This document shows positions 50,935 to 60,006 of a DNA stretch of 64,000 nt, piece after piece. Every line of letters begins with the position of its first letter. Position 1 is the stretch's first letter. Origin of the DNA: Novosphingobium silvae (lineage in GTDB: Bacteria; Pseudomonadota; Alphaproteobacteria; Sphingomonadales; Sphingomonadaceae); NCBI RefSeq assembly GCF_009856825.1, contig NZ_WVTD01000009.1, forward strand, positions 101,510 to 165,509, written 5' to 3'. Below the pieces are notes generated by a model. That model saw only the letters and a program-made list of their open reading frames with translations. It searched no databases and had not been told where the DNA came from. The position numbers and the translations under genes are program-made.

Positions 50935-52047
50935 CTACCTGTCGGCGGCGAATGCGTGGATGGGCAGAAGCGCAGCCCCAAGGACGATGGGAGAGCCTCG
51001 CAGTCCCGAAACCTGCACGGGCGGGCGCCTGTCATTCACGGTCGAGACAAGGGGAGCGGCATGGAGCCTGTCGGCAAGCCCTTCCAGGATGGGAACGGGA
51101 AGCGTGCCCGCGATCACGATGGCGCCCGGGTCCAGCCAGGTGAAAGCCGTGTTGCAGACGACTTCCAGCTGGCACGCCGCGCGGTCCATCCAGTCCGCGA
51201 TGACGGGCGCCTGCTCGGCAGACTTGGGATCGATCTCGCCCACCGAGGAGACCGGGCATCCTCTGGCGCGCAGGCAGGCAAGAAGGTCGAGGGGGCTGGG
51301 GCGCGGGCGATCTCCCGGATACAGGCATCCGATTTCGCCCGCCACACCGAACTGGCCCCTCACAAGCCGCCCGTCGACCATGACGCCGGCGCCGATGCCA
51401 TAGCCGAGCAGCAGGACGACGACAGTGCCGAACTCGCGCATCAGGCCGCCGAGGTAGAACTCGGCTATCGCTGCGACATTGGCGTCGTTCTCGATCCACA
51501 GGGGCCAGCCGAGTTCGGCGGTCAGGATTTCACGCAAGGGCGCACCGCGCCAACCCGGCATCTCGTCAACGACCGACCACCGCTCGTTGTCCGGGCCAAG
51601 CGAGGGGCCGGGCACAGCGACACCCAGCCCCAGCATTCGCCTGCCGAGCAGGTGATGCCGGTCTACCAGCTCGTGGGTCAGGCGGCGCACCATGCAGGCG
51701 AATTCGCGCGGATCTATCGGTGGTATCGCTTCGCGGTGGGTCGCGACCGTGGTGCCGGCAAAGTCGACAAGTGCGATATCGAGCATGCCCTTGTGCGCGG
51801 TGGCGCCCACCGCATAGCCGCCCTGCGATGCCAGTCGCAGCGGGATCGCAGGGCGCCCCCGGCCCGATGCCTCCCCTTCGGGCACTTCCTCGAGCACTCC
51901 GAGCGTCAGCAATTCGCGTGAGATACGGGTGAGCGCCGCCCCGCTCATCTCAAGGCGCACCGCCAGCGCCGAGCGTGACAGCGGCCCCGTCTTGCGCAAC
52001 TCGTGAACGATGCGGCGCTGTTCCTTGTCCAGGGCGGGAATCATCAT
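50935..52047 (-). CDS. ROK-family transcriptional regulator
   Basis: 370 residues from ATG 52047. N-terminal winged helix (RRIVHELRKTGPLSRSALAVRLEMSGAALTRI), then a ROK sugar-kinase fold: LGLGVAVPGP, LWIENDANVAAIAEF and GYGIGAGVMVDGRLVRGQFGVAGEIGC. The canonical zinc site CxCGxxGC is not seen after GEIGC (region CLYPGDRPRPSPLDLLACLRARGC), so metal binding may be lost or altered. Divergent from the TonB receptor at 52163, which it probably controls in response to a sugar. Confidence 0.88.
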   Translation of the reverse strand: MMIPALDKEQRRIVHELRKTGPLSRSALAVRLEMSGAALTRISRELLTLGVLEEVPEGEASGRGRPAIPLRLASQGGYAVGATAHKGMLDIALVDFAGTTVATHREAIPPIDPREFACMVRRLTHELVDRHHLLGRRMLGLGVAVPGPSLGPDNERWSVVDEMPGWRGAPLREILTAELGWPLWIENDANVAAIAEFYLGGLMREFGTVVVLLLGYGIGAGVMVDGRLVRGQFGVAGEIGCLYPGDRPRPSPLDLLACLRARGCPVSSVGEIDPKSAEQAPVIADWMDRAACQLEVVCNTAFTWLDPGAIVIAGTLPVPILEGLADRLHAAPLVSTVNDRRPPVQVSGLRGSPIVLGAALLPIHAFAADR

Positions 52048-52162
52048 CCAGGGACGGATATCCGGTTTATTTATTTTCACAACAATAATTAAAAACGTCA
52101 CATTGAGCGGTCAATGGCGGCCCGTCGCCGGACCGGCGGCCTACGAATTCATGAGGGTCCCC
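52048..52162. promoter_or_regulatory. Divergent control region of the ROK regulator and TonB receptor
   Basis: Contains an unusually A/T-rich core (52066-52096, TTTATTTATTTTC ... AATAATTAAAAA) in an otherwise GC-rich setting, with imperfect inverted symmetry like ROK/NagC-type operators. Exact operator and -10/-35 boxes cannot be fixed by eye. Confidence 0.45.
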
Positions 52163-54670
52163 ATGCTGAAGACCGTTCTCGCCACCGGAACCGCGCTTGC
52201 CGCGATCTGCACCGTCTCCGTCGCGCCTGCCCAGGCCCAAGCCGCAAATGCGGGGCCTGCTGCCACAGCAGAAGACGCAGCTGCGCAAGGTGATGACATC
52301 ATCGTCACCGGCTCCACGCGCGCGCAGCGCCGCTTCGATGTTTCCTATGCGATCAACACAGTCTCGCAGGAGGACTTCGAGAAGATCGCGCCCGTCAACT
52401 TCGCGGATCTCATCGGCCAGCTTCCCGGCTTCCAGACCGAGATCACCGGCGGCGAGGTGCAGAACATCTATCGCATTCGCGGCCTGCCCAACGATGGCGG
52501 CTTCGTCAGCTTCCAGCAGGACGGCCTGCCGCTGTTCCACGAGAACGACGGCGTGTTCTTCCGCGGCGACGCGATCCTCAAGCCCGATCTCATGACCGAG
52601 CGCGTCGAAGTGGTGCGCGGCGGCCCGGCTCCGGTCTATGCCAGCTATTCAGGGGCGATCATCAACGCCATCACCGTGACCGGCAGCGAAGAGACGCGGG
52701 GCAAGGCACAGGTAACCCTGGGCGACACCGGTCTCTACCGGCTCGACGCCTACCAGGCCGGCAAGCTTGCCTCCAACACCTACTATGCCGTGGGCGGCTT
52801 CATCCGCCATCACGACGGCTACCGCGACAACGGCTTCCCCAACGACAAGGGCGGCCAGATCCGCGCGAACATCAAGCATGAGACGGACAACGGCTTCATC
52901 AAGCTGAACGTCAACTACGTCAACGACCACAATACCTTCTACCTGCCCATCCCGACTGCCGACCCGCGCGACCCGAGCAAGTCGCTCAACCAGTACATCG
53001 ACTACTTCGAAGGCACGATGAACTCGCCTGCCTTCCGTAACGTCAACCTCAAGTACCGCGACGGCAACGGTGTCATCCAGAGCCGCAACGGCGACCTGTC
53101 CGACGGGCGCCACATGCAGATGCTGAATTTCGGCGCGCAGTACGAAGGCGACTTCGATGGCTGGCTGGTCTCGGCCAAGGCGGGGTACACGCAGGGCAAG
53201 CTCGACTTCTCGGCCTTCTACTCGACCACGAACCCTACGACGCTTGCCTCGTTCCTCGATGCGGGCGGCGCCACCTCGATCCGCAACCGCGCCAACGCCG
53301 CCTTCGGTACCGCCGACAGCTTCGGCCTGGTGCTTGCCGGAACGACCACGCCCTATGACCCGGACGCAGCCTCCGGCCTCATCATGCAGGGCCAGTACCG
53401 CGACATTCACTCGAAGTTCTACTCGGCCCAGGCAAACCTTTCGGTCGCCCGCAAGTTCGAGACCGGCTTCGGCAGCCATGACATCAAGGTGGGCGCCTAT
53501 GGCAGCTTCTACGGCGAGGACAGCCGCACGCTTTATCAGAACTACCTGATCGAAGTGGCCGGCCAGCCGCGAACGCTTGACCTAGTGGCCTATAACGCCG
53601 CTGGCGGCGTGATCGGCCGCGTCACCGACAACGGCGTGCTCAACTATGCCGCCACCCTAAACCAGGGCGATTCCGACGCGAAGATGTTCGCGCTCTACGC
53701 CAACGACACCTGGGAGATCATCCCGGGTCTGCGCATCGATGGCGGCATCCGCCACGAGCGCTACGACTACGAGGGATGGGCGGCACTCACCACCCAGGCG
53801 AACCTTGGCGATGCGACCACTCTGGCAGACGATGCCACGCGCGCCTTCACCGGCGTCATCCTGAACCAGAAGCTGAAGCCGAACGTGACGAACTGGACTA
53901 TCGGCGCCAACTACGACTTCTCGGACAATGTCGGACTTTATGGACGTGCCTCGCACCTCGAGACACCGCCGAACGTCCAGACGGTGATGAGCATCAACCC
54001 CACGATCATCACCACGGTGGCCGACCAGTTCGAAGTGGGCCTGAAGCTGGCGTCGGGCCGCTCGTACCTCTACGTGACCGGCTTCTACACCAACTTCGAT
54101 CCGCTCAACGCCTCGTTCCTCGCCTACGATCCCACTACCGGCCGCAATGACGTGAACGTGCCCTTCATCGGCGAGGCGCAGGTCAAGGGCATCGAGTTCG
54201 ACGGCGCGTGGAGCGTCACGCCCTGGTTCACCCTGAACGGTGCGCTGACGATCAGCGACCCCAAGTACAAGAACTTCGAAAGCGCGACCGGCGCCGACCC
54301 GGAGCAGGCCGAGGGCAACCAGATCGTCCGCCAGCCCAAGGTCTACGGCAACATCCGCCCCAGCTTCGACTTCACGACCGGCGATACCGACGTGTCGATC
54401 TACGGGCGCTACACCTACATGGGTAAGCGCTTCGTCGATCTCTACAACAACACGGCGCTGCCCGCCTACGGCACGGTGGGCGCGGGCGTGACGCTGCGCC
54501 ACGGTTCGTGGAACCTGCAGGTCGTGGGCGACAACCTGTTCAATGCCCACGGCCTCACCGAAGGCAATACCCGTACGGACTCCCTTGCCGGTCAGGGCAG
54601 CGCCGAGGCGATCTACGGCCGCCCGATCTTCGGACGCAACTTCCGCCTCGTCGTCGGCAAGTCCTGGTGA
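52163..54670 (+). CDS. TonB-dependent outer-membrane receptor
   Basis: 835 residues from ATG 52163 with GAGGG five bases upstream. Signal peptide cut after APAQA (about residue 25), TonB box DDIIVTG (44-50), plug segment VEVVRGGPAPVYASYSGAIINAIT, large barrel ending in FRLVVGKSW (terminal Trp). Control by a divergent ROK protein and the genes behind it (YdcF-like, zinc PLC-like, GPH carrier) suggest uptake of a carbohydrate or phospho-compound. Ligand inferred from neighbours only. Confidence 0.94.
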   Translation: MLKTVLATGTALAAICTVSVAPAQAQAANAGPAATAEDAAAQGDDIIVTGSTRAQRRFDVSYAINTVSQEDFEKIAPVNFADLIGQLPGFQTEITGGEVQNIYRIRGLPNDGGFVSFQQDGLPLFHENDGVFFRGDAILKPDLMTERVEVVRGGPAPVYASYSGAIINAITVTGSEETRGKAQVTLGDTGLYRLDAYQAGKLASNTYYAVGGFIRHHDGYRDNGFPNDKGGQIRANIKHETDNGFIKLNVNYVNDHNTFYLPIPTADPRDPSKSLNQYIDYFEGTMNSPAFRNVNLKYRDGNGVIQSRNGDLSDGRHMQMLNFGAQYEGDFDGWLVSAKAGYTQGKLDFSAFYSTTNPTTLASFLDAGGATSIRNRANAAFGTADSFGLVLAGTTTPYDPDAASGLIMQGQYRDIHSKFYSAQANLSVARKFETGFGSHDIKVGAYGSFYGEDSRTLYQNYLIEVAGQPRTLDLVAYNAAGGVIGRVTDNGVLNYAATLNQGDSDAKMFALYANDTWEIIPGLRIDGGIRHERYDYEGWAALTTQANLGDATTLADDATRAFTGVILNQKLKPNVTNWTIGANYDFSDNVGLYGRASHLETPPNVQTVMSINPTIITTVADQFEVGLKLASGRSYLYVTGFYTNFDPLNASFLAYDPTTGRNDVNVPFIGEAQVKGIEFDGAWSVTPWFTLNGALTISDPKYKNFESATGADPEQAEGNQIVRQPKVYGNIRPSFDFTTGDTDVSIYGRYTYMGKRFVDLYNNTALPAYGTVGAGVTLRHGSWNLQVVGDNLFNAHGLTEGNTRTDSLAGQGSAEAIYGRPIFGRNFRLVVGKSW

Positions 54671-54684
54671 GGCAAGGGGGAGCG

Positions 54685-55866
54685 ATGAGGAGCAGCCAGG
54701 CACGCATGGTCGCCATTGCTGCTGCAGCGTTGTCCCTGGCGGCCCCGATCAACGTCGGGGCCGCTGCCGGACCTGCCAGGGACACCGTGGCGGAGAGCCT
54801 TTCCAAACGCCTGTTTCCGCTGCTCGACGCACTGGGACGCAATCCGCAGGCGATGAGCGCCCTGCAGTCCCGGGAAGAGGTGGGCGCCATGCTGCGGGCG
54901 CGCTACGACCGGCGGCAGGCGTGCGGAGCAGACCTTGGATGCGTCGCGCAGGCCATGGTGTGGACCGATGGCGAAACGCACGTGCTCGCCGCGGCCCTGC
55001 CCGCAACCCTTCCGGATGGACAGGCGGACGACGGTGCGGCGGCGCAGGCGCAGCGGGAAATCGCGGGCGTGAACGCGATCGTGCGTACTTTTGGCCTGGG
55101 ACAGGTTCCGCCCTATCCGGAAATCGATGGTGCTGGCACGATCGACCCGCAAGAGACCCGCTCGCGCCTGCAGGCGGCCTCGTGGCTTTCGCAGACGGTT
55201 CGTGCTGGCTCGGTCCAGGCGCTCGACCCAAGCGTGGAATTCGCGCTCGCGCTGCTGGACGGCAGCGACCGGACCGATGCGATCGGCTACGAACCGCTGC
55301 CGGGCGGCCTCAACGCTCCGGCCATGAAACGCGCGCGCGGGATCGACTGGGCGCGCTTCCGCTACAGCGCGATGATCGTCACCGGCGTCGGCCCGGAAGT
55401 GGATGGGATGGCGCTCAGCCCCTTCGGCAAGTACCACCTGCGCCTTGCCGCCCAGCGCTTCGCCGCGGGCGACGTGCCTTTCATCATCGTCACCGGCGGC
55501 CGGGCCCACCCTCGCGCCACGCGGTTCGCCGAGGCCGAACAGATGCGTGCGGCCCTGATCGAGCGCTACGGCGTTCCCGCAGACGCCATCGTGATCGAGC
55601 CTTACGCCCGCCACACGACCACCAACCTGCGCAACGCGACGCGGCTGCTGATCGCGATGGGCGCCCCGCTCGAGCGTGACGCGATCATCGTGTGCAACCC
55701 TGGCCAGAGCGCCTCGATTGAAAGCCCGCAGTTCGTTCAGCGCAACCTCAAGGAACTGGGCTACGAACCGGGGAAGATCGGCCGCAGGATGTCGCCCACT
55801 GAACTGGAATTTCGCCCCTCTGCCCTGTCAGCCCGCATCGATCCGCGAGATCCGCTAGATCCATGA
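54685..55866 (+). CDS. YdcF/DUF218-type protein
   Basis: 393 residues from ATG 54685 after GGGGGAG. Signal-like N-terminus (MVAIAAAALSLAAPINVGAAA), an N-terminal ~230-residue helical domain, then the DUF218 domain: AMIVTGVGPEV, PFIIVTGGRAHPRATRFAEAEQMRAALIERYGV, IVIEPYARHTTTNLRNATRLL. DUF218 proteins (YdcF, SanA) have been linked to envelope and nucleotide-cofactor binding without a settled reaction. 14 bp behind the receptor; overlaps nothing. Confidence 0.82.
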   Translation: MRSSQARMVAIAAAALSLAAPINVGAAAGPARDTVAESLSKRLFPLLDALGRNPQAMSALQSREEVGAMLRARYDRRQACGADLGCVAQAMVWTDGETHVLAAALPATLPDGQADDGAAAQAQREIAGVNAIVRTFGLGQVPPYPEIDGAGTIDPQETRSRLQAASWLSQTVRAGSVQALDPSVEFALALLDGSDRTDAIGYEPLPGGLNAPAMKRARGIDWARFRYSAMIVTGVGPEVDGMALSPFGKYHLRLAAQRFAAGDVPFIIVTGGRAHPRATRFAEAEQMRAALIERYGVPADAIVIEPYARHTTTNLRNATRLLIAMGAPLERDAIIVCNPGQSASIESPQFVQRNLKELGYEPGKIGRRMSPTELEFRPSALSARIDPRDPLDP

Positions 55867-55922
55867 CGCTCTTGCCCACGGCGGACGAGAGGTACGCAAG
55901 TCCTGCCAACCGGAGGCCCTCC

Positions 55923-56912
55923 ATGCGCACTTTCCTTCTTGCAGCGGCTGCAGCCGTGACCATGGCGACGATCCCGGGCACGGCCCATGCCTGGGGAGGC
56001 ACCGCGCACACCGTGATCGATCGCGCGGCTATCGAGGCGATCCCCGAGGATGGCCCGATCTTCCTGCGCAAGTATGAGGATTATATCGGCGCCTCCTCGC
56101 TCCTGCCCGATAGCTGGCGCGGTGACTCGGAGAATTTCTCGAAGATCGAGGAGGACCCCAACCATGGGTGGTTTCGGGAACAGTTCACGTTCCTGAAGCC
56201 CATTCCCCGCTCGCGCTACGAATTCGTCATCGCTCTCTACAAGCACTACGAGACGATCAAGGACAGTGACCCGGCAACGGCGGCGCGCACCAACGTGCGT
56301 TGGACCGGAACGCTGCCCTATGCCGCGATCGAGGCGTACGACAGGATCGTGGTGTGCATGCGGCAGGTCCGCAAGGCACGGGCGGAAGGCCGCGACGCCG
56401 CCTTGCATGAGCAGCATTGCGCGTTCGATGTCATCCGGCTTGGCCACTACATCGGCGACGGAGCCAACCCGATGCACGATTCCGTGAGCAGCGATGGTTG
56501 GCGCGGGCCAAACCCGCATGGCTACACCACGGACCGCAGCGTCCATGGGCGTTTCGAAAGCGCATTCGTTGACGGCATGAAGCTCACCGTGGCCGACATC
56601 GCGCCCCGCATCGGCAAGCCGGGACGGACTTCGGGCGACATGTTCGAGGCCGTGCTGGCCTACCTTAACGAATCCGGCGACAAAGTGGGGCGGGTCTTCG
56701 AACTGGAAAAGCGGGCTCGCTTTGCAGATTTTGCAGACGAGGACGTGCGTGAGATGGTCTACGAGCGCACGGCTGCGGGGGCCGCGATGCTGCGCGACAT
56801 GCTCTGCCGGGCCTGGGCGGAAAGTGCCGTGGCACCGGCCAGGGTCGAGCCTTCTCCGATCGACTTCACCAATCCGAACTTCAATCCCGAGACCGGCTCC
56901 GCGCCGGACTGA
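55923..56912 (+). CDS. Secreted zinc phospholipase C / S1-P1 nuclease superfamily enzyme
   Basis: 329 residues from ATG 55923 with GGAGG upstream (frame also open from 55863). The signal peptide ends AHA|W, leaving Trp24 as mature N-terminus, as in zinc PLC/S1 nuclease where the terminal Trp binds zinc. Other ligands fit: His29, Asp78, the H175-X3-D179-X5-H185 motif (GHYIGDGANPMHD) and H208-X3-E212 (VHGRFE). The last motif has Glu as in PLC rather than Asp as in S1. Acts in the periplasm or outside the cell on phospholipids or nucleic acids. Its last ~154 bp overlap the convergent carrier gene. Confidence 0.8.
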   Translation: MRTFLLAAAAAVTMATIPGTAHAWGGTAHTVIDRAAIEAIPEDGPIFLRKYEDYIGASSLLPDSWRGDSENFSKIEEDPNHGWFREQFTFLKPIPRSRYEFVIALYKHYETIKDSDPATAARTNVRWTGTLPYAAIEAYDRIVVCMRQVRKARAEGRDAALHEQHCAFDVIRLGHYIGDGANPMHDSVSSDGWRGPNPHGYTTDRSVHGRFESAFVDGMKLTVADIAPRIGKPGRTSGDMFEAVLAYLNESGDKVGRVFELEKRARFADFADEDVREMVYERTAAGAAMLRDMLCRAWAESAVAPARVEPSPIDFTNPNFNPETGSAPD

Positions 56913-58288
56913 TCGGGTCGCCGTGATCGCGTGTTCCGGCGCTCCAGCGCTGCGAGCACGCGGTCATGACGCCTGTGGCCGATGTCGAAGCGGCGGAGAA
57001 GCGCCACCGCGGCCAGGCATCCTGCGACAGGGACGCCAAGTCCCAGCGCCACCATAGCGTTTTCCACCTGCGCGCTCTGTTCCTGACCGGGTATGTAGCC
57101 GAGCCAGCCGAGCATCCATCCGATGGTGACGGTCGACGCGGCGCCACTGGCCTTGACCGCAACAAGATAGAAGGCGAAAAGTCCGGTCTCCAACCTTCGT
57201 CCATGGCGCCAGGCGACGAAGTCGACCGTGTCGGCCAGCAGGCCCCATGGAAGCATGTAGACGCTTGCGAAGCCGAACCCTGCCAACGCCGCGCAGGCGG
57301 GCAGCGCAGCGGGAACGCCCAGGCACAGCGCGAAAAGCGCCATGCCGACGGCACTGACGATGTGGCCCATCGCAAGAAGGCGGCTCTTGTCGACAGACGC
57401 GGTCAGCGCTGTCCACGCCAGCACGCCCACGAACTGCCCGATCGTCACCGCGAGGAGCAGGGTGCTGGCCAGATCCTCCTGCCCCACGACATATGTGCAG
57501 ACGTATAGGATCATTCGCCCGAACGTTGGCACTGCGAAACCGGTGACCACAGCCAGCAGCCCCATGCCAAGCACCAGCCTATTGCCCAAAGGCACGCTGA
57601 TGCCGTCCCTCGCTGCGCTTGCTGCCGGGGTGCGGTCGTCGCTGCCACCCGATGCAGCGGCGCACACGATCATGGTCAGGGCGAAAAGGGCCGCCGCCAG
57701 CGCACCGGCGGCAGCCAGCAGATCAAACGCGCGCGCGCGTCCGGCGTGTTGCACCATAGGGGCAAGGACAAGTGCGACCGCCAGCGAACTCAACGTACTG
57801 AAAAGCAGCCTGTAGCCCGAGACACGCCCTCTTGCGCGGCTGTCGACCGTCATTTGGGCCATCAGCGCGTTGTGGGGCACGTCGATCACGGCATAGGCCC
57901 CGCGGAACACGAGAAGGGCAAGCGCCAGCATCCAGCCGCTGCCAAGACCGCTGGCGGGCATCGCATAGAGAAGCGCGAACGCGATCGCGCAGGGCAGGGC
58001 ACCGGCAACCACCAGCCAGCGATAGCCGCGCCCCGCCGCGCGGAGCCTGATGACGAGACGGGCAGCCACGAGATCGAACACGAGATCGCCGGCCATGGCG
58101 AGCAGCATCATCGTACCGGCCATCGCCGGCGACAGGCCGACGAGGTCGGTCAGCAGGAACATGATGGTCAGGTCCGCTCCTGCAAAGACCAGCGCCTTCC
58201 CGAAATTGCCGGAGGAGTAGGCGAGAAATCGCCCTTCGCGACCGAGCGCAGAGATCGCTCTGCCATCATCAGTTCTGTTCGCGGTCAT
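56759..58288 (-). CDS. GPH/MFS-type sugar:cation symporter
   Basis: 509 residues, ~12 helices, MFS_2 layout: YSSGNFGKALVFAGADLTIMFLLTDLVGL at the start, AYAVIDVPHNALMAQMTVDSRARGRVSGYRLLFSTL after helix 4-5, and LPWGLLADTVDFVAWRHGRRLETGLFAF. Family members carry melibiose, glucuronides and similar glycosides. A ~60-residue hydrophilic C-terminal tail is read antisense to the end of the PLC-like gene. Probably works with the ROK-controlled receptor. Confidence 0.85.
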   Translation of the reverse strand: MTANRTDDGRAISALGREGRFLAYSSGNFGKALVFAGADLTIMFLLTDLVGLSPAMAGTMMLLAMAGDLVFDLVAARLVIRLRAAGRGYRWLVVAGALPCAIAFALLYAMPASGLGSGWMLALALLVFRGAYAVIDVPHNALMAQMTVDSRARGRVSGYRLLFSTLSSLAVALVLAPMVQHAGRARAFDLLAAAGALAAALFALTMIVCAAASGGSDDRTPAASAARDGISVPLGNRLVLGMGLLAVVTGFAVPTFGRMILYVCTYVVGQEDLASTLLLAVTIGQFVGVLAWTALTASVDKSRLLAMGHIVSAVGMALFALCLGVPAALPACAALAGFGFASVYMLPWGLLADTVDFVAWRHGRRLETGLFAFYLVAVKASGAASTVTIGWMLGWLGYIPGQEQSAQVENAMVALGLGVPVAGCLAAVALLRRFDIGHRRHDRVLAALERRNTRSRRPDQSGAEPVSGLKFGLVKSIGEGSTLAGATALSAQARQSMSRSIAAPAAVRS

Positions 58289-58458
58289 CGGCAGCTTGTC
58301 CCCGGGAGCGCCAAGGACAGCGGTTCCCTATGGGGCGCCTAGGAACCGATTGTTTCACGATTGCGACGCTCATGCGTCGATCCGGCGGGAAAGCAACGCC
58401 GCAACCCGGCAAGCACTCTAACAGGATTGCGTGCGGAGCCGCCGCGCCTTTTGCGTTC

Positions 58459-59253
58459 TCAGCCGCGTTGGGCGGTCTCTCTAGGCTGGCCGAGCACGGG
58501 GTAGCCATGCCCTTCGGCGATGACGAGCCACTGGCAGTCGTCCCGCTCCTCCAGGCTCGGATGGATGCGCGCAACGGGGTGGGCGGCGATGTCGGCAAGC
58601 GCATCGTCGTGACAGCCGTATTGTGCAAGCCGCTCGAGATTGCGGCGCGTCGGGAAGATCACCGAAATCTCCCCATGGTCCGCCATCTCCAGCGCATCGC
58701 CGGCGGTTGCCCAGAACAGGCGGGTATTCTCCGTCTCGTCCACGGCGATATCAACCGCGCCTGTGCCGAGATCGGTCACGAAAAAGCGCGTATCGAAGGC
58801 CTTGTCCCACAAGGGGCACCAATGTGCGAAGAACGTGAGGGCATTGGGATCAAGCTCCCATCCGAAGCGATCGAGCACGGTATCGAGCCTGCCCGTCTGC
58901 AGGAGGAGTGCCCGCGCGGCAGCCGCTTCCTGCGCAGCGACGGGGTGGCGCGCGGCGATCAGGAGGCCCGTTTCCTCCAGCGTCTCGCGAATGGCCGCGA
59001 TACGGGCCGCGGCGATTTCCTCCGGCTCGTCCGGGAGCAACCGGCGTGCGAGTTCGCGATCCGCCGGATCGACCCGGCCCCCCGGGAACACCGCCGCACC
59101 GCCTGCAAAGCGCATCTCCTTCGCGCGCTGGACCATCAGCACCTCAGGCGCGCCGCCGAATGCAGAATGCCGAAAGATCACCACCGTGGCTGCGGGGATT
59201 ACCTTGGGCCCGGTCATGGGCATGGGCTGGTCGGACGGAGCGGTGGCTATCAT
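58459..59253 (-). CDS. Nudix hydrolase (NUDT19/CoA-pyrophosphatase-like)
   Basis: 264 residues. AATVVIFRHS...VLMVQRAKEMRFAGGAAVFPGGRVDPAD followed after an insertion by AARIAAIRETLEETGLL, giving the Nudix box with REXXEE intact but a longer spacer, as in NUDT7/NUDT19-type CoA diphosphatases. C-terminal FWATAGDALEMADHG and FPTRRNLERLA. Cytoplasmic; exact substrate unproven. Confidence 0.85.
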   Translation of the reverse strand: MIATAPSDQPMPMTGPKVIPAATVVIFRHSAFGGAPEVLMVQRAKEMRFAGGAAVFPGGRVDPADRELARRLLPDEPEEIAAARIAAIRETLEETGLLIAARHPVAAQEAAAARALLLQTGRLDTVLDRFGWELDPNALTFFAHWCPLWDKAFDTRFFVTDLGTGAVDIAVDETENTRLFWATAGDALEMADHGEISVIFPTRRNLERLAQYGCHDDALADIAAHPVARIHPSLEERDDCQWLVIAEGHGYPVLGQPRETAQRG

Positions 59254-59407
59254 TGGCGGATGATGCCGGACTCGCCGGATGCGGCAAGGAGAAACTCCGC
59301 CGCACCGGCGAAATCAGAACTTAAAGTGTCGGACAAATTTACAAGTACCGGCCCGAGGGTTTTGCAAGACCGGCCAGAGTGCCCAATTTTCGGCAATTAT
59401 CTGAAAC

Positions 59408-59423
59408 TGGCACGGGTCATGCT
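59408..59423 (+). promoter_or_regulatory. Candidate sigma-54 promoter
   Basis: TGGCACG-N4-ATGCT: the invariant GG and GC dinucleotides have the exact spacing of the -24/-12 consensus (TGGCACG-N4-TTGCW), with one difference. No protein gene follows within 200 bp on this strand; a structured, terminated region does. An rpoN gene and an enhancer-binding protein are required but lie outside the window, if present. Confidence 0.6.
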
Positions 59424-59433
59424 TATACGTATT

Positions 59434-59622
59434 TGTACCCCGAGAGCAGTCTCGATAGAGGCGGGGCCGGATTGTCTCCCGGCCCTGCCTCCCCGGTACT
59501 CCCAATACCCTCTGATCTTGGCCGAGCACGCCTCAGCATGTTCCGGCATGAGGACTGGCGCCGATCCGCTCCTGCGGGCCACGAATCAGAAAAGGCCCGG
59601 AGGTTTCCCCCCCGGGCCTTTT
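59434..59622 (+). ncRNA. Candidate small RNA between a sigma-54 promoter and a terminator
   Basis: About 190 nt from the predicted start to the terminator. Near the 5' end is a 13-bp hairpin (59458-59470 with 59479-59491, one G-U pair, 8-nt loop). The 3' end is the 11-bp terminator hairpin. The frames inside have no ribosome site. The start is set by the usual 12-nt distance from the sigma-54 GC. Neighbours are a Nudix gene and grxD, both on the other strand, so no leader-mRNA explanation fits. Unproven as a transcript. Confidence 0.5.
59590..59622. terminator. Bidirectional Rho-independent terminator
   Basis: AAAAGGCCCGG (59590-59600) pairs with CCGGGCCTTTT (59612-59622); T-runs on either strand. 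It closes grxD (minus strand, stop 24 bp away) and would also end the candidate RNA on plus. Confidence 0.88.
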
Positions 59623-59646
59623 TCAATCTTGTACCTTGAGGAGGGG

Positions 59647-59976
59647 TTAGCCCTGCACGGCAATCCCGCTGTCGGCGATGAGCTGGTGCAGTTCGCCCGC
59701 CTCGTACATCTCCATCATGATGTCGCTGCCGCCGACGAACTCGCCCTTGACGTAGAGCTGCGGGATCGTGGGCCACTCCGAGTAGGCCTTGATACCCTGA
59801 CGGATCTCCATGTCCTGCAGCACGTCGACAGTCTCGTAAGGAGCGCCGAGGTGGTCGAGAATGGCAATGGCGCGGCTTGAAAAGCCACACTGAGGAAACA
59901 GCGGCGTGCCCTTCATGAAAAGGACGATGTCGTTGCTGTTTACGATGTCGCCGATACGGGCGTTGACGTCGGACAT
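59647..59976 (-). CDS. grxD: Monothiol glutaredoxin, Grx4 family
   Basis: 109 residues with the monothiol active site CGFS (Cys30), KGTP before it, WPTIPQLYV and GGSDIMMEMYEAGEL for glutathione binding. Binds a [2Fe-2S] cluster with glutathione and partners BolA proteins. The BolA gene lies 30 bp upstream on the same strand, so the pair probably works as a unit in iron-sulfur trafficking. Confidence 0.96.
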   Translation of the reverse strand: MSDVNARIGDIVNSNDIVLFMKGTPLFPQCGFSSRAIAILDHLGAPYETVDVLQDMEIRQGIKAYSEWPTIPQLYVKGEFVGGSDIMMEMYEAGELHQLIADSGIAVQG

Positions 59977-60006
59977 TTCAGTTGAACCCTTAGATAGTAT
60001 GCGACG

